Of a DNA stretch of 64,000 nucleotides, positions 1 to 8,856 are shown piece by piece (the stretch's first letter is position 1; every line of letters starts with the position of its first letter). The notes beneath the pieces were generated by a model. The model ran no database searches. It saw nothing but the letters and a program-made list of their open reading frames with translations, and was not told the origin of the DNA. Source of the stretch: Candidatus Mesenet endosymbiont of Phosphuga atrata (lineage in GTDB: Bacteria > Pseudomonadota > Alphaproteobacteria > Rickettsiales > Anaplasmataceae). The position numbers and the translations under genes are program-made. The stretch is from the NCBI RefSeq assembly GCF_964020175.1, contig NZ_OZ026541.1, forward strand, positions 1,054,001 to 1,118,000. The letters are read 5' to 3'.

Positions 1-1209
1 ATTCTGGGGGTGAGGGTGATCCAGTACTTTTAAGCATTGCGCGTACTAACACTTTTACGAGGAGAAAGATCTTTTTAGTGTCAACACTAACAGTGCATGG
101 GATTAGCAGGATCGAAAAAGAGTTTGAAGCTTCTGATAAGCGTTATTTCTTCGTTCCTTGCCCACATTGTAATTATTATCAAATCTTAAAATGGTCGCAA
201 ATTAAATGGGAAGACAAGGAGCCAGCTTCAGCACATTATGTTTGTAGTGAATGTAGTGGTAAAATAGAAAATCATCAAAAAACAGAAATGTTAAGTCAAG
301 GAGAATGGCGAGGCACAAACATTACAGCAAATAACAAAACAGTAGGCTCTCGAGTCTATATAGCCCGGTTGGTTGGTATAGTTGGAGTCAAGCAGTAGAA
401 GACTTTCTCCATAGTAAAGATAATGAACAATTGCTAAAAGTATGGATAAATACCACCCTCGGAGAAACCTGGGTTGATCGTGGAGGAGTACCAGATTGGA
501 AGCATCTTTTTCAGCGTCGAGAAGATTATTTGATTGGTACAGTACCTCAAGGTGAAGTAGTCTTAACTGCTGGGGTTGATGTGCAGAAGGACAGAATAGA
601 GGTAGAAGTTGTTGCTTGGGGTAGAAATAGAGAAAGTTGGTCGATTGATTATCAAGTGTTTGAAGGCGATCCTGGACGTGGTGCTGTGTGGAACAAGTTA
701 TCAGAACTACTTGGTAACCATTTTTTAGGTAACGATGGTTTGGAATACATAATCAGTATGATGGCAGTAGATGCGGGATATGCAACACAAGAAGTTTATA
801 ATTGGATCAGAAGTCATCAAGGATGTGGAAGAGTAATGGCAGTTAAAGGAGTAAATAAAGCTCTATTAGTAATCCAAGTAAAGTTTGTGGCTGGACAAAA
901 ATTGTGTCAAACTCTGGCCCATAGAATACTCAAATCCGAGCTCTTCCAATTACTTAAACTTCTGGAAAATGAAGAAGGATTTCCCCCTGGACACTGTCAC
1001 TTCCCTCAGCTGAATATTTTAAACAACTAACAGCTAATTACTAAAGTAGTTAAATAAACAAGAATGGCAAGAGAGCGTAATTTGATTGTCGAGTTTATGC
1101 AAATCCATTACCATGGGGCTGGACAGAAAATAAATGGAGTAGTTTAGTGGGTTAAGAATCAAAAGAAATCAGCAAACCAAGTAAGTGGATAGAGCCAAAT
1201 GTACAATAG
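1..1209 (+). pseudogene. Phage terminase large subunit (GpA-like), frameshifted, 5' truncated by window edge
   Basis: The terminase large subunit is the ATP-driven motor that packages DNA into the phage head. The first frame is open from base 3 and encodes a zinc-ribbon-like CPHC...CSEC segment. A frameshift near 350 moves the reading to the frame starting near 431, which carries the nuclease-like part (GVDVQKDRIEVE, MAVDAGYAT). A second shift near 1010 leads into a C-terminal piece (AEYFKQLT, then DCRVYAN...WGW), where a stop at 1153-1155 interrupts the reading. The protein therefore cannot be made whole. It sits directly upstream of the gpW-like gene, as expected in WO head modules. The family assignment is secure; exact ends are approximate. 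Confidence 0.82.
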
Positions 1210-1444
1210 TGAGTATCTAGTTCAAGTTGAACGAGCCATACAAAAGCTACAAAATGGTGAAAGAGTAGTGTCAATTGCTTATGGTGACCATGTGGTGAGA
1301 TATGCAGAAGTTCAGATAAATGATCTACTAAATTTAAGACAACGTATCAAAGCTGAGCTTAAGGTTGCTGGGAAAAGAAGGATTGTTTTTTCTACTGGTA
1401 ATGTGAAGTTTATTGAAAAGTTAAAAGAAATGTTATATAATTAA
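1199..1444 (+). CDS. gpW-like head-tail joining protein
   Basis: This 81-residue protein matches the small gpW family, which joins the filled head to the tail in lambda-like phages. It has the typical helix, then a beta-hairpin with G-E-R-V-V-S-I-A-Y-G-D, then a second helix containing LLNLRQRIKAEL. Length is slightly above the usual ~68 residues. It starts within the end of the broken terminase reading, matching the lambda order terminase-gpW-portal. The ORF is intact although both neighbours are damaged. Function is by family resemblance. Confidence 0.72.
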   Translation: MYNSEYLVQVERAIQKLQNGERVVSIAYGDHVVRYAEVQINDLLNLRQRIKAELKVAGKRRIVFSTGNVKFIEKLKEMLYN

Positions 1445-1468
1445 TGTAAATTTTCTTGGTTAAATGTT

Positions 1469-1702
1469 ATGGTGCAAGGTCAAAAAAAGCTCAATATCAA
1501 TGTAAGTTTTGACAATGAATTGGCTCAATATCTTACAGATATGGCAGAGATGCAAAATAAGACTATACAAGAAGTTTTAGTGGATTTCGTGGAAGAAGGG
1601 TTTGAAGCAGATGAAGGAGAAATAGCATTAGTTAAACTTTCTCTAGAACGTGATACTTCAGGTGCAAAAAGAGTCAAATACGAAGATGTTAAGTGGAGAT
1701 AA
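1469..1702 (+). CDS. Putative antitoxin (RHH/RelB-like) of a RelE-type pair
   Basis: A 77-residue protein with an N-terminal KLNINVSFDNELAQYLTDMAE strand-helix pattern resembling ribbon-helix-helix antitoxins, and a C-terminal acidic and then basic tail. Its last codons overlap the start of the downstream RelE-like gene by 10 bp, the usual coupling in toxin-antitoxin operons. RHH antitoxins neutralise the toxin and repress their own operon through the N-terminal DNA-binding half. The assignment rests on size, fold pattern and partner. An upstream operator was not identified. Confidence 0.7.
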   Translation: MVQGQKKLNINVSFDNELAQYLTDMAEMQNKTIQEVLVDFVEEGFEADEGEIALVKLSLERDTSGAKRVKYEDVKWR

Positions 1703-1977
1703 AGCCTTACGATATTGATTTTTTAGAAGATGTTATTGAGAGAGATCTTGCAGCACTTCCAGTAACAATAGAATCAAGAATAAGTAAAGCTATACAAACA
1801 CGTCTTAGAGTTAACCCTGATAAGTTAGGAAAGCCATTGTCTTATAAGTTAAAAGGGTATTTTAGTTTGCGTATTGGTGACTACCGTATAATTTATCGTA
1901 TAGAAGTTCCAGAGCATAAAGTACTTATAACTGCAATAGGGCATAGGAAAGAAATTTACAAACGTATTCAAAAATAA
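1693..1977 (+). CDS. RelE/ParE-family toxin
   Basis: A 94-residue protein of the RelE/ParE superfamily. It shows the family's ordered elements: an N-terminal helix pair, the segment KLGKPLSYKLKGYFSLRIGDY, then YRIIYRIE and a C-terminal strand with ITAIGHRKEIYKR. The basic and aromatic residues R-I-G-D-Y-R and H-R-K-E-I-Y lie where RelE-type ribonucleases have catalytic or ribosome-binding residues. The start is GTG and overlaps the antitoxin gene. RelE toxins cleave mRNA in the ribosome, while ParE relatives poison gyrase; the sequence alone does not decide which. The pair lies between gpW and a portal gene that has lost its 5' part. Confidence 0.8.
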   Translation: MEIKPYDIDFLEDVIERDLAALPVTIESRISKAIQTRLRVNPDKLGKPLSYKLKGYFSLRIGDYRIIYRIEVPEHKVLITAIGHRKEIYKRIQK

Positions 1978-1999
1978 ATAGTAGTATTTGTATGTGTAG

Positions 2000-2626
2000 T
2001 GCATACATAAAAGTTATCAAATTGTTGACCAATTTATAACTTTATCTGGCTTAGAACCAGGAACTATGCAATTACTTGATCCAGGAGAAGATATAAAGTT
2101 TTCTGAACCATCAGATGTTGGTGGTAGCTACGAGGCATTCATGAGACAACAACTCCGAGCTATTGCTATTGGCATGGGGATTACTTATGAACAACTCACT
2201 GGAGATTTAACTAATGTCAATTATTCATCAATTCGAGCAGGGCTAATAGAGTTTCGTCGTCGGTGCTCAATGTTACAGCATAATATCATGGTCTTTCAAT
2301 TTTGCCGTCCAGTATGGAATAGATGGCTAGAGTTAGCACTACTCTCTGGAGCAATTAAAGAAACAACTAAAGAGAATAGCCAAACATTAAAGGATGTAAA
2401 ATGGATACCACAAGGGTTTGATTGGGTTGACCCACTTAAGGATCAGCAAGCACAGCAGATGGCAGTAAGAAACGGGTTTAAAAGTAGAGCAGAGGTAGTT
2501 TCAGAACTTGGCTATGATATAGAAGAAATTGACCAGGAGATTGCCGAAGATCATAAACGTGCTGATTACTTTAACCTGAATTTTGATTCTGATTGTCGGA
2601 TAGATATTAAGCAAAAAGGAAATTAA
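2000..2626 (+). pseudogene. Phage portal protein (lambda gpB-like), N-terminal part missing
   Basis: The frame is open from about 2000, with a stop at 1997-1999, and reads through S-Y-Q-I-V-D-Q-F...L-E-P-G-T-M into QLLDPGEDIKFSEP, ITYEQLTGDLTNVNYSS and AGLIEFRRR. These are hallmark segments of the C-terminal half of lambda-type portals. A full portal would be about 450-550 residues, so the N-terminal half is gone. The toxin-antitoxin pair occupies the space where it should be. A shorter start at 2066 is available, but a functional 12-mer portal is unlikely. The product, if made, ends 4 bp before the protease gene. Confidence 0.8.
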
Positions 2627-2630
2627 ATTT

Positions 2631-3731
2631 ATGGAGAGTTCTCTATTACTAAGCAAACCACTGATGCTGGAACCGAGAAGTTTTGAATTATTATCATTAC
2701 ACAGCAAGAAATTACCAATCTTTAAGAATTTAAAACATACGGCGGACAAGCAAGAGGGTGCTGCTATTATCCCCATTTATGGAATTCTGACTAAAAACCC
2801 TGAAGCTTTTGATGATGTTTTAGGGATGACCTCATATGAAAGAATCTATGAGCAAGTAGAAGAAGCTTTAGCAGATAGTAGTATAGAGACTATTTTACTT
2901 GATATCGATAGCCCTGGGGGAGAAGTAAATGGAGTATTTGATTTAGCTGATTTTATCTATAATGCTAGGTCAAAAAAAGAGATTATTGCAACTGTAAGTG
3001 GTGATGCTTATTCTGCTGCCTATGCTATTGCTTCAAGCGCTGAGAAGATTTTGATCACTAGAACTTCAGGGGTTGGTAGCATTGGGGTTATTGCCAGTCA
3101 TATCGATCAGAGCAGTTTTGATGAGAAACAAGGTTTAAAATACACCACAGTTTTTGCTGGTAAAAGAAAGAATGATTTAAATCCACATCAGCCAATAACT
3201 TCTGAAAGTCTTGAAAATTTACAGGAAGAAGTAAACCGTCTATATGAGATGCTGGCTAATGTTATCGCACGTAATCGCAACCTTTCTATAGAAGCGATAA
3301 AAAATACTGAGGCCGGACTTTATTTTGGTAAAAGTGCAATAGATATTGGTTTAGCAGATGAAATAACAACATTTTCTGATTTGAAAGAAAAAATATTTGT
3401 CAACAAACAAAGGAGTTTTATTATGACAGAACAAACTATAGCTAAAGAACAAATGATAAATTCCGAAGATTTAATTGATCAAGGTAAGCGCATAGGTTAC
3501 GAGCAGTGTCGAAATGAAATTTTAGAAATGATACGTTTATGTAACTTATCACGTATGCCAGAGAGGTTAGGAGAATTTATTGAGCAGAATATAAGTGCGG
3601 TTGAAGCAAGAGAGATTTTAATGACCACCCTTGCCCAACAAGCAACAAAAACTGAAATTTTAAGTACTTTGCCAACAGACATGCAAGAAGATCTGGTAAT
3701 ACAGGTAGCTAAATCTCGTCAATCTGCATAG
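2631..3731 (+). CDS. S49 capsid-maturation protease with C-terminal scaffold region
   Basis: A 366-residue member of the SppA/S49 serine peptidases, equivalent to lambda gpC, which processes the procapsid. The fold is visible from AIIPIYGIL through LLDIDSPGGEVNGVFDLAD. The likely nucleophile is the Ser in GDAYSAAYAIASS, and the likely general-base Lys is in FAGKRKNDLNPHQP. Residues from about 265 are a helical, charged region typical of an embedded scaffold, which has its own start (separate entry). The gene is intact, lies between portal and decoration protein, and ends 25 bp before the latter. Confidence in the family is high; activity in a dead prophage is doubtful. Confidence 0.9.
   Translation: MESSLLLSKPLMLEPRSFELLSLHSKKLPIFKNLKHTADKQEGAAIIPIYGILTKNPEAFDDVLGMTSYERIYEQVEEALADSSIETILLDIDSPGGEVNGVFDLADFIYNARSKKEIIATVSGDAYSAAYAIASSAEKILITRTSGVGSIGVIASHIDQSSFDEKQGLKYTTVFAGKRKNDLNPHQPITSESLENLQEEVNRLYEMLANVIARNRNLSIEAIKNTEAGLYFGKSAIDIGLADEITTFSDLKEKIFVNKQRSFIMTEQTIAKEQMINSEDLIDQGKRIGYEQCRNEILEMIRLCNLSRMPERLGEFIEQNISAVEAREILMTTLAQQATKTEILSTLPTDMQEDLVIQVAKSRQSA
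3423..3731 (+). CDS. Nested scaffold protein from an internal start (Nu3-like)
   Basis: An in-frame ATG at 3423 lies inside the protease gene and would give a 102-residue helical protein beginning MTEQTIAKEQ. A strong Shine-Dalgarno AGGAG at 3411-3415 sits 7 bases upstream. Lambda produces its scaffold Nu3 the same way, from within gene C. The internal start and ribosome site are seen directly; expression as a separate product is inferred from the lambda model. Confidence 0.6.
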   Translation: MTEQTIAKEQMINSEDLIDQGKRIGYEQCRNEILEMIRLCNLSRMPERLGEFIEQNISAVEAREILMTTLAQQATKTEILSTLPTDMQEDLVIQVAKSRQSA

Positions 3732-3756
3732 CTAATAATAAAAGGAGACAATATTT

Positions 3757-4131
3757 ATGAGTTGTATAACAGAAGCTAATAATTTAGGTGATCTATTAAA
3801 ATATGAAGCATCAAACATCTATTCACGTGATCAAGTAACAGTCGCCAAAGGACAAAATCTGAGTTTAGGAGCTGTGGTTAGCAAAAAAACAGATGATGGC
3901 TTAATTAAGGTTTTAAATCCAACTGCTACAGACGGTACTCAAATTGCTATTGGTGTAGTAATAAGTGATGTGGATGCAAAAGCAGCAGATACCAAAGCAG
4001 TGATAATTACACGTATTGCCCTGCTAGCTGATTGTATTTTAGTTTGGCCAACAAATATTACTGAAGAACAAAAAAGTAAGGCCATAAAGCAACTTGAAGA
4101 GCGTGGCATTATTATAAGAAAAGGGGTATAG
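3757..4131 (+). CDS. Head decoration protein (lambda gpD-like)
   Basis: A 124-residue protein of the HDPD family, which binds as trimers on the expanded capsid to stabilise it. The beta-rich pattern V-T-V-A-K-G-Q-N-L...G-A-V-V-S-K then IAIGVVISDVDAK and AVIITRIALLADCIL is characteristic. It is preceded by AAAGGAG at 3741-3747 with good spacing and followed after 4 bp by the major capsid gene. This arrangement and length match lambda-like head operons. Confidence 0.82.
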   Translation: MSCITEANNLGDLLKYEASNIYSRDQVTVAKGQNLSLGAVVSKKTDDGLIKVLNPTATDGTQIAIGVVISDVDAKAADTKAVIITRIALLADCILVWPTNITEEQKSKAIKQLEERGIIIRKGV

Positions 4132-4135
4132 AATT

Positions 4136-5101
4136 ATGCAAAATCCATTCACAAATCCAGCGTTTAGCATGACAGCGCTTACTGGTGCAATAAATATTTT
4201 GCCAATCAATTATGGTCGTACTGAAAACTTAAAGTTATTTCCCAGTAAAGCAGTAAGATTCCGTCATATTACCATAGAAGAGCAAAATGGAGTTTTAAGT
4301 TTACTGCCAACCCAACTACCTGGAGCACCAGCAACTGTAGGAAAAAGAGGAAAAAGAAAAGTAAGAACCTTTACCATTCCCCATATTCCTCATGATGATG
4401 TGGTATTACCAGAAGAGGTACAAGGAATACGTGCATTTGGCTCAGAGAATGAACTTAAAGCGTTAGCTGACGTTATCACAGATCATTTGCAATCAATGAG
4501 AAATAAACATGCAATCACTCTAGAGCATCTGCGTATGGGAGCATTAAAGGGTATTATTCTTGATGCTGATGGCTCTGAATTACTCAACTTATATACAGAA
4601 TTTGAGATTACACCAAAGGTGGTAAACTTTGCTCTTAGCACTGCAACCACAGATGTAAAACGTAAGTGTATGGAAGTATTGCGCCATATTGAAGATAACT
4701 TAAGTGGTGAGTATATGACCGAGGTTCATGCACTGGTTAGTCCTGAGTTTTTTGATGCTTTAACTTCACACCAAAAAGTAAAAGAAGCCTATGAAAGATG
4801 GCAAGAAGGAGCAGCGCTTCGCAATGATATGAGATCAGGATTTACTTTTTGTGGTATTACTTTTGAAGAGTATCGAGGACAAGCAACTGATCCTGATGGC
4901 AATGTAAGAAGGTTTATTGAAAAAGATACCGGACATTGTTTTCCCATGGGAACGGCGAACACATTTACCACTTATTTTGCCCCAGCAGATTTTAATGAAA
5001 CTGTAAATACTTTAGGACAACCACTTTATGCAAAACAACAACCAAGAAGATTTGATTGGGTTTCCTATGCGTCACAGATCAGGAGTATTAGTAAAGCTTG
5101 A
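4136..5101 (+). CDS. Major capsid protein (lambda gpE-like)
   Basis: A 321-residue protein of the phage capsid E family (HK97 fold). Typical features are the N-terminal MQNPFTNPAFSM, FRHITIEEQNG, the segment TFTIPHIPHDD followed by VVLPEEVQGIRAFGSE, and the C-terminal PMGTANTFTTYFAPAD region. Length is close to that of lambda E (341). The gene is uninterrupted and closes the head module. It may still be intact by chance or recent decay, since the downstream baseplate genes are broken. Confidence 0.9.
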   Translation: MQNPFTNPAFSMTALTGAINILPINYGRTENLKLFPSKAVRFRHITIEEQNGVLSLLPTQLPGAPATVGKRGKRKVRTFTIPHIPHDDVVLPEEVQGIRAFGSENELKALADVITDHLQSMRNKHAITLEHLRMGALKGIILDADGSELLNLYTEFEITPKVVNFALSTATTDVKRKCMEVLRHIEDNLSGEYMTEVHALVSPEFFDALTSHQKVKEAYERWQEGAALRNDMRSGFTFCGITFEEYRGQATDPDGNVRRFIEKDTGHCFPMGTANTFTTYFAPADFNETVNTLGQPLYAKQQPRRFDWVSYASQIRSISKA

Positions 5102-5272
5102 TATGTTTAAATGTTAGAGAACGTAAAGCAGAAATTGTAGTCTGTCAGAGAAATTATTACCTTAATGTGATAGTAGACAATTTTTATCTATATTAAAATT
5201 GAGTTTAGCTATCTAAAGCTTGTAGTATACCAAAAATACTATAACCTTTGAATTAGTATGGTTTGAAGAGGG

Positions 5273-6259
5273 ATGATGAGGATAAAAGATGAGCTTTTTG
5301 AAGCCACACTCAATGGTGATACAAATCTAGTTAAAGAACTATTGCGTTCAATAAGTGGTGATGTTAATATCAAAGACGATGAAGGGGATACACTTTTGCA
5401 CGTAGCTGTTTTACATCGGCACTATAGTTTAATAGGAACATTAGTAAGATTGGGAGCTAAAATTGATATACAAAATGATTATGGATGGACCCCTCTACAT
5501 TTAGCAGTTTTGATTAATGAGATCAACATGGTTTCTGCTTTATTAGAATTATGTGCATTCCGGTATATACAAGATAAAGATGGTTATCTTCCCATTCATC
5601 TAGCTGCAGAGCAAGGTTATCCAGATGTAGTTGAGGGTCTGCTTGATAAATATACTATAAATGCAATAAATTCTTCTGGGTTTACCTCTCTGCATTTAGC
5701 TGCGCAAGAAGGGCATTATAGTGTGATTGAAATACTGTACTATAATGCAGTGGATATTAACGCAAAAGATAAAGAAGGCAATACTGCTTTAATGATTGCA
5801 ACCAAAAATAATCATATATCAACAGTTACGTTTTTACTAGAATGTGGAGCAGATTATAGTCAAAAAAATCGTTATGGACAAACATTCAGTGCATTTGCAG
5901 CTACAGAAGAAATGAGAAATATAGTACATAAGTATGATAAATTCTCAAAGATATCAATAGATATAAGCTCGCTTGTCCATAAAGATTCAACGTACAAACG
6001 CAAAAGGGAGTCAAACACATTAGATAGCTGTAGTGAATCTTTTTACATATTAGATATGAGTTCAAATAAATCTTCATTCCAATCTAACAGTATTAGCATG
6101 TTTAACATAAGCTCATCTGGATCTAATATAGATGAATCTTTAGTATCTACTGTGTCTAAATGTCAAAAATTTTTAAGCACATTAGAAAGCTTATCAAGTT
6201 TAAGTGTGACTGAACATAATTCTTCTAAATCATCTACTGTACAAAATATTAAAAAGTAA
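5273..6259 (+). CDS. Prophage-borne ankyrin-repeat protein with Ser-rich C-terminus
   Basis: A 328-residue protein. Residues ~1-215 hold about six ankyrin repeats with the usual signature (GDTLLHVAVLHRHYSLIGTL, GWTPLHLAVLINEINMVSAL, GFTSLHLAAQEGHYSVIEIL, GNTALMIATKNNH). The remainder is low-complexity, rich in Ser and Asn. No signal peptide or membrane segment is visible. Ankyrin proteins are common in WO prophages and are suspected host-interacting proteins, but the target here is unknown. The gene stands between the capsid gene and the baseplate genes, and the first ~9/10 of gpV is missing just downstream. Confidence 0.88.
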   Translation: MMRIKDELFEATLNGDTNLVKELLRSISGDVNIKDDEGDTLLHVAVLHRHYSLIGTLVRLGAKIDIQNDYGWTPLHLAVLINEINMVSALLELCAFRYIQDKDGYLPIHLAAEQGYPDVVEGLLDKYTINAINSSGFTSLHLAAQEGHYSVIEILYYNAVDINAKDKEGNTALMIATKNNHISTVTFLLECGADYSQKNRYGQTFSAFAATEEMRNIVHKYDKFSKISIDISSLVHKDSTYKRKRESNTLDSCSESFYILDMSSNKSSFQSNSISMFNISSSGSNIDESLVSTVSKCQKFLSTLESLSSLSVTEHNSSKSSTVQNIKK

Positions 6260-6268
6260 ATATTATAG

Positions 6269-6370
6269 ATCTTGCTGATTGAGATTTCTGTGAAATTACG
6301 CTCAAAGTCAAGTTTAGAGATAACTCAAGATGGTATTAGGTTAAATGCTCAAAGAATCGATCTCAACTAA
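6269..6370 (+). pseudogene. Remnant of baseplate assembly protein V C-terminus
   Basis: The short open frame after a stop at 6266-6268 reads EISVKLRSKSSLEITQDG followed by IRLNAQRIDLN and a stop. This is the pattern of the C-terminal tip of P2 gpV-like baseplate proteins. The rest of the gene is absent, replaced by the ankyrin gene. The frame overlaps the start of the PAAR gene region. Identification rests on a short stretch and on position. Confidence 0.5.
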
Positions 6371-6377
6371 GGAAGAT

Positions 6378-6638
6378 ATGTTTATAGGTAAATCGGTTGT
6401 GCGGGTAGGAGATGATTGTGAAGAAGATGTACCACACTTTAGCACCCATGGAAGTAGTAATGTATTTGTTAACGGCAAACCTATTGCAAGAAAATCTGAT
6501 AATTTTACAGAAAATAAAGTGTTAATTCAAGGATCAGCTACTGTTTTTGCTAATGGCCTTGGTATAGCAAGAGTGGGAGATTTAGTCTCTTGTGGATTTG
6601 AAGTAATAAGTGGTAGTAATAATGTATTTTCTGATTAA
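6378..6638 (+). CDS. PAAR-like spike-tip protein
   Basis: A small protein with the repeated G-D...V-F-V-N-G-K-P-I-A-R pattern of PAAR-type tail-spike tips: VVRVGDDCEEDVPHFSTHGS, then VFVNGKPIARKSDNF, then TVFANGLGIARVGD. PAAR proteins cap the membrane-piercing gpV spike. The ATG at 6378 is preferred because AAGGA lies just before it; an ATG at 6345 is in frame but falls within the gpV remnant. The gene is intact and next to gp25, the normal WO baseplate order. Confidence 0.78.
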   Translation: MFIGKSVVRVGDDCEEDVPHFSTHGSSNVFVNGKPIARKSDNFTENKVLIQGSATVFANGLGIARVGDLVSCGFEVISGSNNVFSD

Positions 6639-6641
6639 AAC

Positions 6642-6974
6642 ATGAGAGGAATGAATGTCAGTGATGGTAAGGTATTAGAAGGGTTAGAGCATTTAAAGCA
6701 ATCGATAGTTGATATTCTAACCACACCAATTGGCAGTAGGGTTATGAGAAGAGACTATGGCTCTAGACTATTTGAACTTATAGATGGACCTACAAATCGA
6801 AACTTGGAGATCTATGCAGCAGTTGCTGAAGCTTTAGCCAAATGGGAAAGAAGATTTAAACTTGATAGAGTTAAAGTTACAGAAGTGAGTGAAGGTAAGG
6901 TTATTTTATCACTTGAAGGAAAGTATCTGCCAAAAGGGAAGAATGTTTTTTTTGCCAATATTAGCTTACAATAG
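6642..6974 (+). CDS. Baseplate wedge protein (gp25/P2 gpW-like)
   Basis: A 110-residue protein of the GPW_gp25 family, with the signature LTTPIGSRVMRRDYGS and a following acidic helix and beta-hairpin (EVSEGKVILSLEG). These proteins form part of the contractile-tail baseplate wedge. The gene starts 4 bp after the PAAR gene and ends 5 bp before the broken J gene. An alternative start at 6651 is in frame. It is the last intact gene of the tail module. Confidence 0.85.
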   Translation: MRGMNVSDGKVLEGLEHLKQSIVDILTTPIGSRVMRRDYGSRLFELIDGPTNRNLEIYAAVAEALAKWERRFKLDRVKVTEVSEGKVILSLEGKYLPKGKNVFFANISLQ

Positions 6975-6978
6975 AGGA

Positions 6979-7650
6979 AATGGAAAAAACACCAAATGTA
7001 ATTGAACCACTAAATTTTGAAGAGATCTTATCACGGATGAATGCGGAATTAGTAAACTAACTTTTCTGCATTAGTTGAAAGCGATAAAGATTTTAGAAAT
7101 TGGAGAGAGCTTTTGCTAAGACAGAGAATTAACGAAGTGCTAATTTACTAGCTTTTGCCACAGTTGAGCATTTAGCTGAGTTTTATGGAGTTGAGCGTAA
7201 AGGTGCAGAGAATGATGAGCATTTAAGAAAAAGAGTTAAAGCTAAGGCTGGGGAGCTGCAGGAAGTAAAATCGCTATCACGCCCTATCAGCTGATATTAG
7301 AGTTAAAGATGCTTTAACCTATTCCTGGTAGTGTCGAGATTGCTATATTATCTACGGAAGGGATACCCTCTGACGAACTGTTAAGTATTGTCAGAGAACA
7401 AGTAACCAAATAAGAATTTTAACTGATACAGTAACAGTTGTAATATCATTCCAGTTGATATCTCTGCCAAAATTGATAGATACTATTGAAAACATAAAAT
7501 ATACAAAAGTTTGAATCTACTAAAAGGTTGGGTTGGAATGTAACCAGATCATTTTTTACAGAAGGTGTGGAGAATTTATAGAGCCAAAAGAAGATATAAG
7601 GGCAATGAAATTAGGTAATTTTAAGATTGAGAAATCCCTAAAACATATAC
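6979..7650 (+). pseudogene. Baseplate protein J, heavily frameshifted
   Basis: Reading fragments in shifting frames resemble P2-type baseplate J. They are MEKTPNVIEPLNFEEILSRM at the start, then AIKILEIGE, then AEFYGVERKGAENDEHLRKR, then SVEIAILSTEGIPSDELLSI and VREQVT, and finally a piece with FESTKRLGWNVT. At least five frame changes or stops separate them. The order of pieces is that of an intact J gene, so the damage is by small indels rather than rearrangement. The 3' end is approximate. Confidence 0.75.
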
Positions 7651-7738
7651 GTCTGTGAGCAGGCAGGATGGTATGTATTATCTCTTTTTTACTCATCAAA
7701 TAGAAATAACAATATAAAATCTATTCTAACAAATTCAA

Positions 7739-8770
7739 ATGAAAGCTGCTCTATTACCCCCTAATTCATCGGCGACAGAAAAAGCGATAGTAGAAGCAAT
7801 TAATTATCCTTTAGACGTGAGTTGCATTAGAGGATTTAAGTTTAATTTTAAGAAAGAAATACTACCATGGCTGGTTGATGAGTACGGCCTAGAAGAGATT
7901 CTTTACTGGGTAGCTGATAAAAGAAAAGCAATTAAGGAAGGAATAGAGTTCCAACGTTTAAGAGGAACACCAGCTTCACTTAAAATGGCATTAAAATATT
8001 GATACCATCACCATTGAAGAAAGTTCTTTGAATTGCAAATAATTTCTTTATTGATACAGTGATAGCTTTAACTAAGCTGGCATTACCAGTAAGATCACGG
8101 CTGATGAGGATGTACAATGATCACTACAATGCTCAAAGGTTTATATTGGATGCAAGCTTATGGGGAGATCTTCTTTCTCTGGGATAAAGGTTATAAAAGA
8201 TGGTCCAGTGCTGTCATTCGGTAGAGTTAATTACTTTGAATCTAAAAGTCCACTTATTAAGATGACTGTTTACGTGATCATTATGAGCAAGCAATGATTT
8301 ATATCGTTTAGATGTTTGGAGAAACAGAACTAAGAATTATCATAGTGTCTGCAAGCGCCAACACCAGTGGCACAACTTTCAAGCTTATTACCACAAACCT
8401 TATTGCCACAGATCAAATTTGCTAAAAGTGTTGTCAGATATTAGAAGACGTAAATGCTTGTTTTCCTCTGATGAAGAGGTAGACTTTCTTTGGGAAATTT
8501 CAATGAAATTTAAAATATAAGCCAATTTTAGAAAGATTCAGTATCACTATGAAGCAATCATGATCATAGGAGATATAACTTAGCAATGTTTATCTTAAGA
8601 GTGATTTAGACTCAAAGCAAAATTCGTGAATTAGAAATGCAGTATTTTACCTTGGTTGGCACCAACATAAACATTTAAATGGTCCGATGTTAGATCTGTA
8701 GATATTAAATATATATATGAATATTACAATATATACTATTTTAGTACTACTATAAGCAACTTGACTTCTA
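7739..8770 (+). pseudogene. Tail protein I and following tail region, broken
   Basis: An 87-residue open piece (7739-8002) begins MKAALLPPNSSATEKAIVEA and contains SCIRGFKFNF and LPWLVDEYGLEEI, typical of P2-type tail protein I. Downstream pieces in other frames (FFIDTVIALTKLALPVRSRL at ~8046, SFGRVNYFESKSP at ~8217, a KFAKSVV piece at ~8411, and a piece reading FYLGWHQHKHLNGPM near 8650) continue the longer WO-type version of this protein. Multiple indels make the whole non-functional. The region after 8770 to 8856 has no recognisable coding content. Confidence 0.65.
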
Positions 8771-8856
8771 ATTTAGCTTAAGGACTACTGTGAAGTATAG
8801 CAGTAAACATTAGAAAACTCTCTGTCGCTGAAGAAGCTAATTTTTAAGGGGAAAAA

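Noticed and set aside
6345-6638. PAAR protein as part of a type VI secretion system
   Set aside because: It is embedded in a phage baseplate module and no T6SS genes are present.
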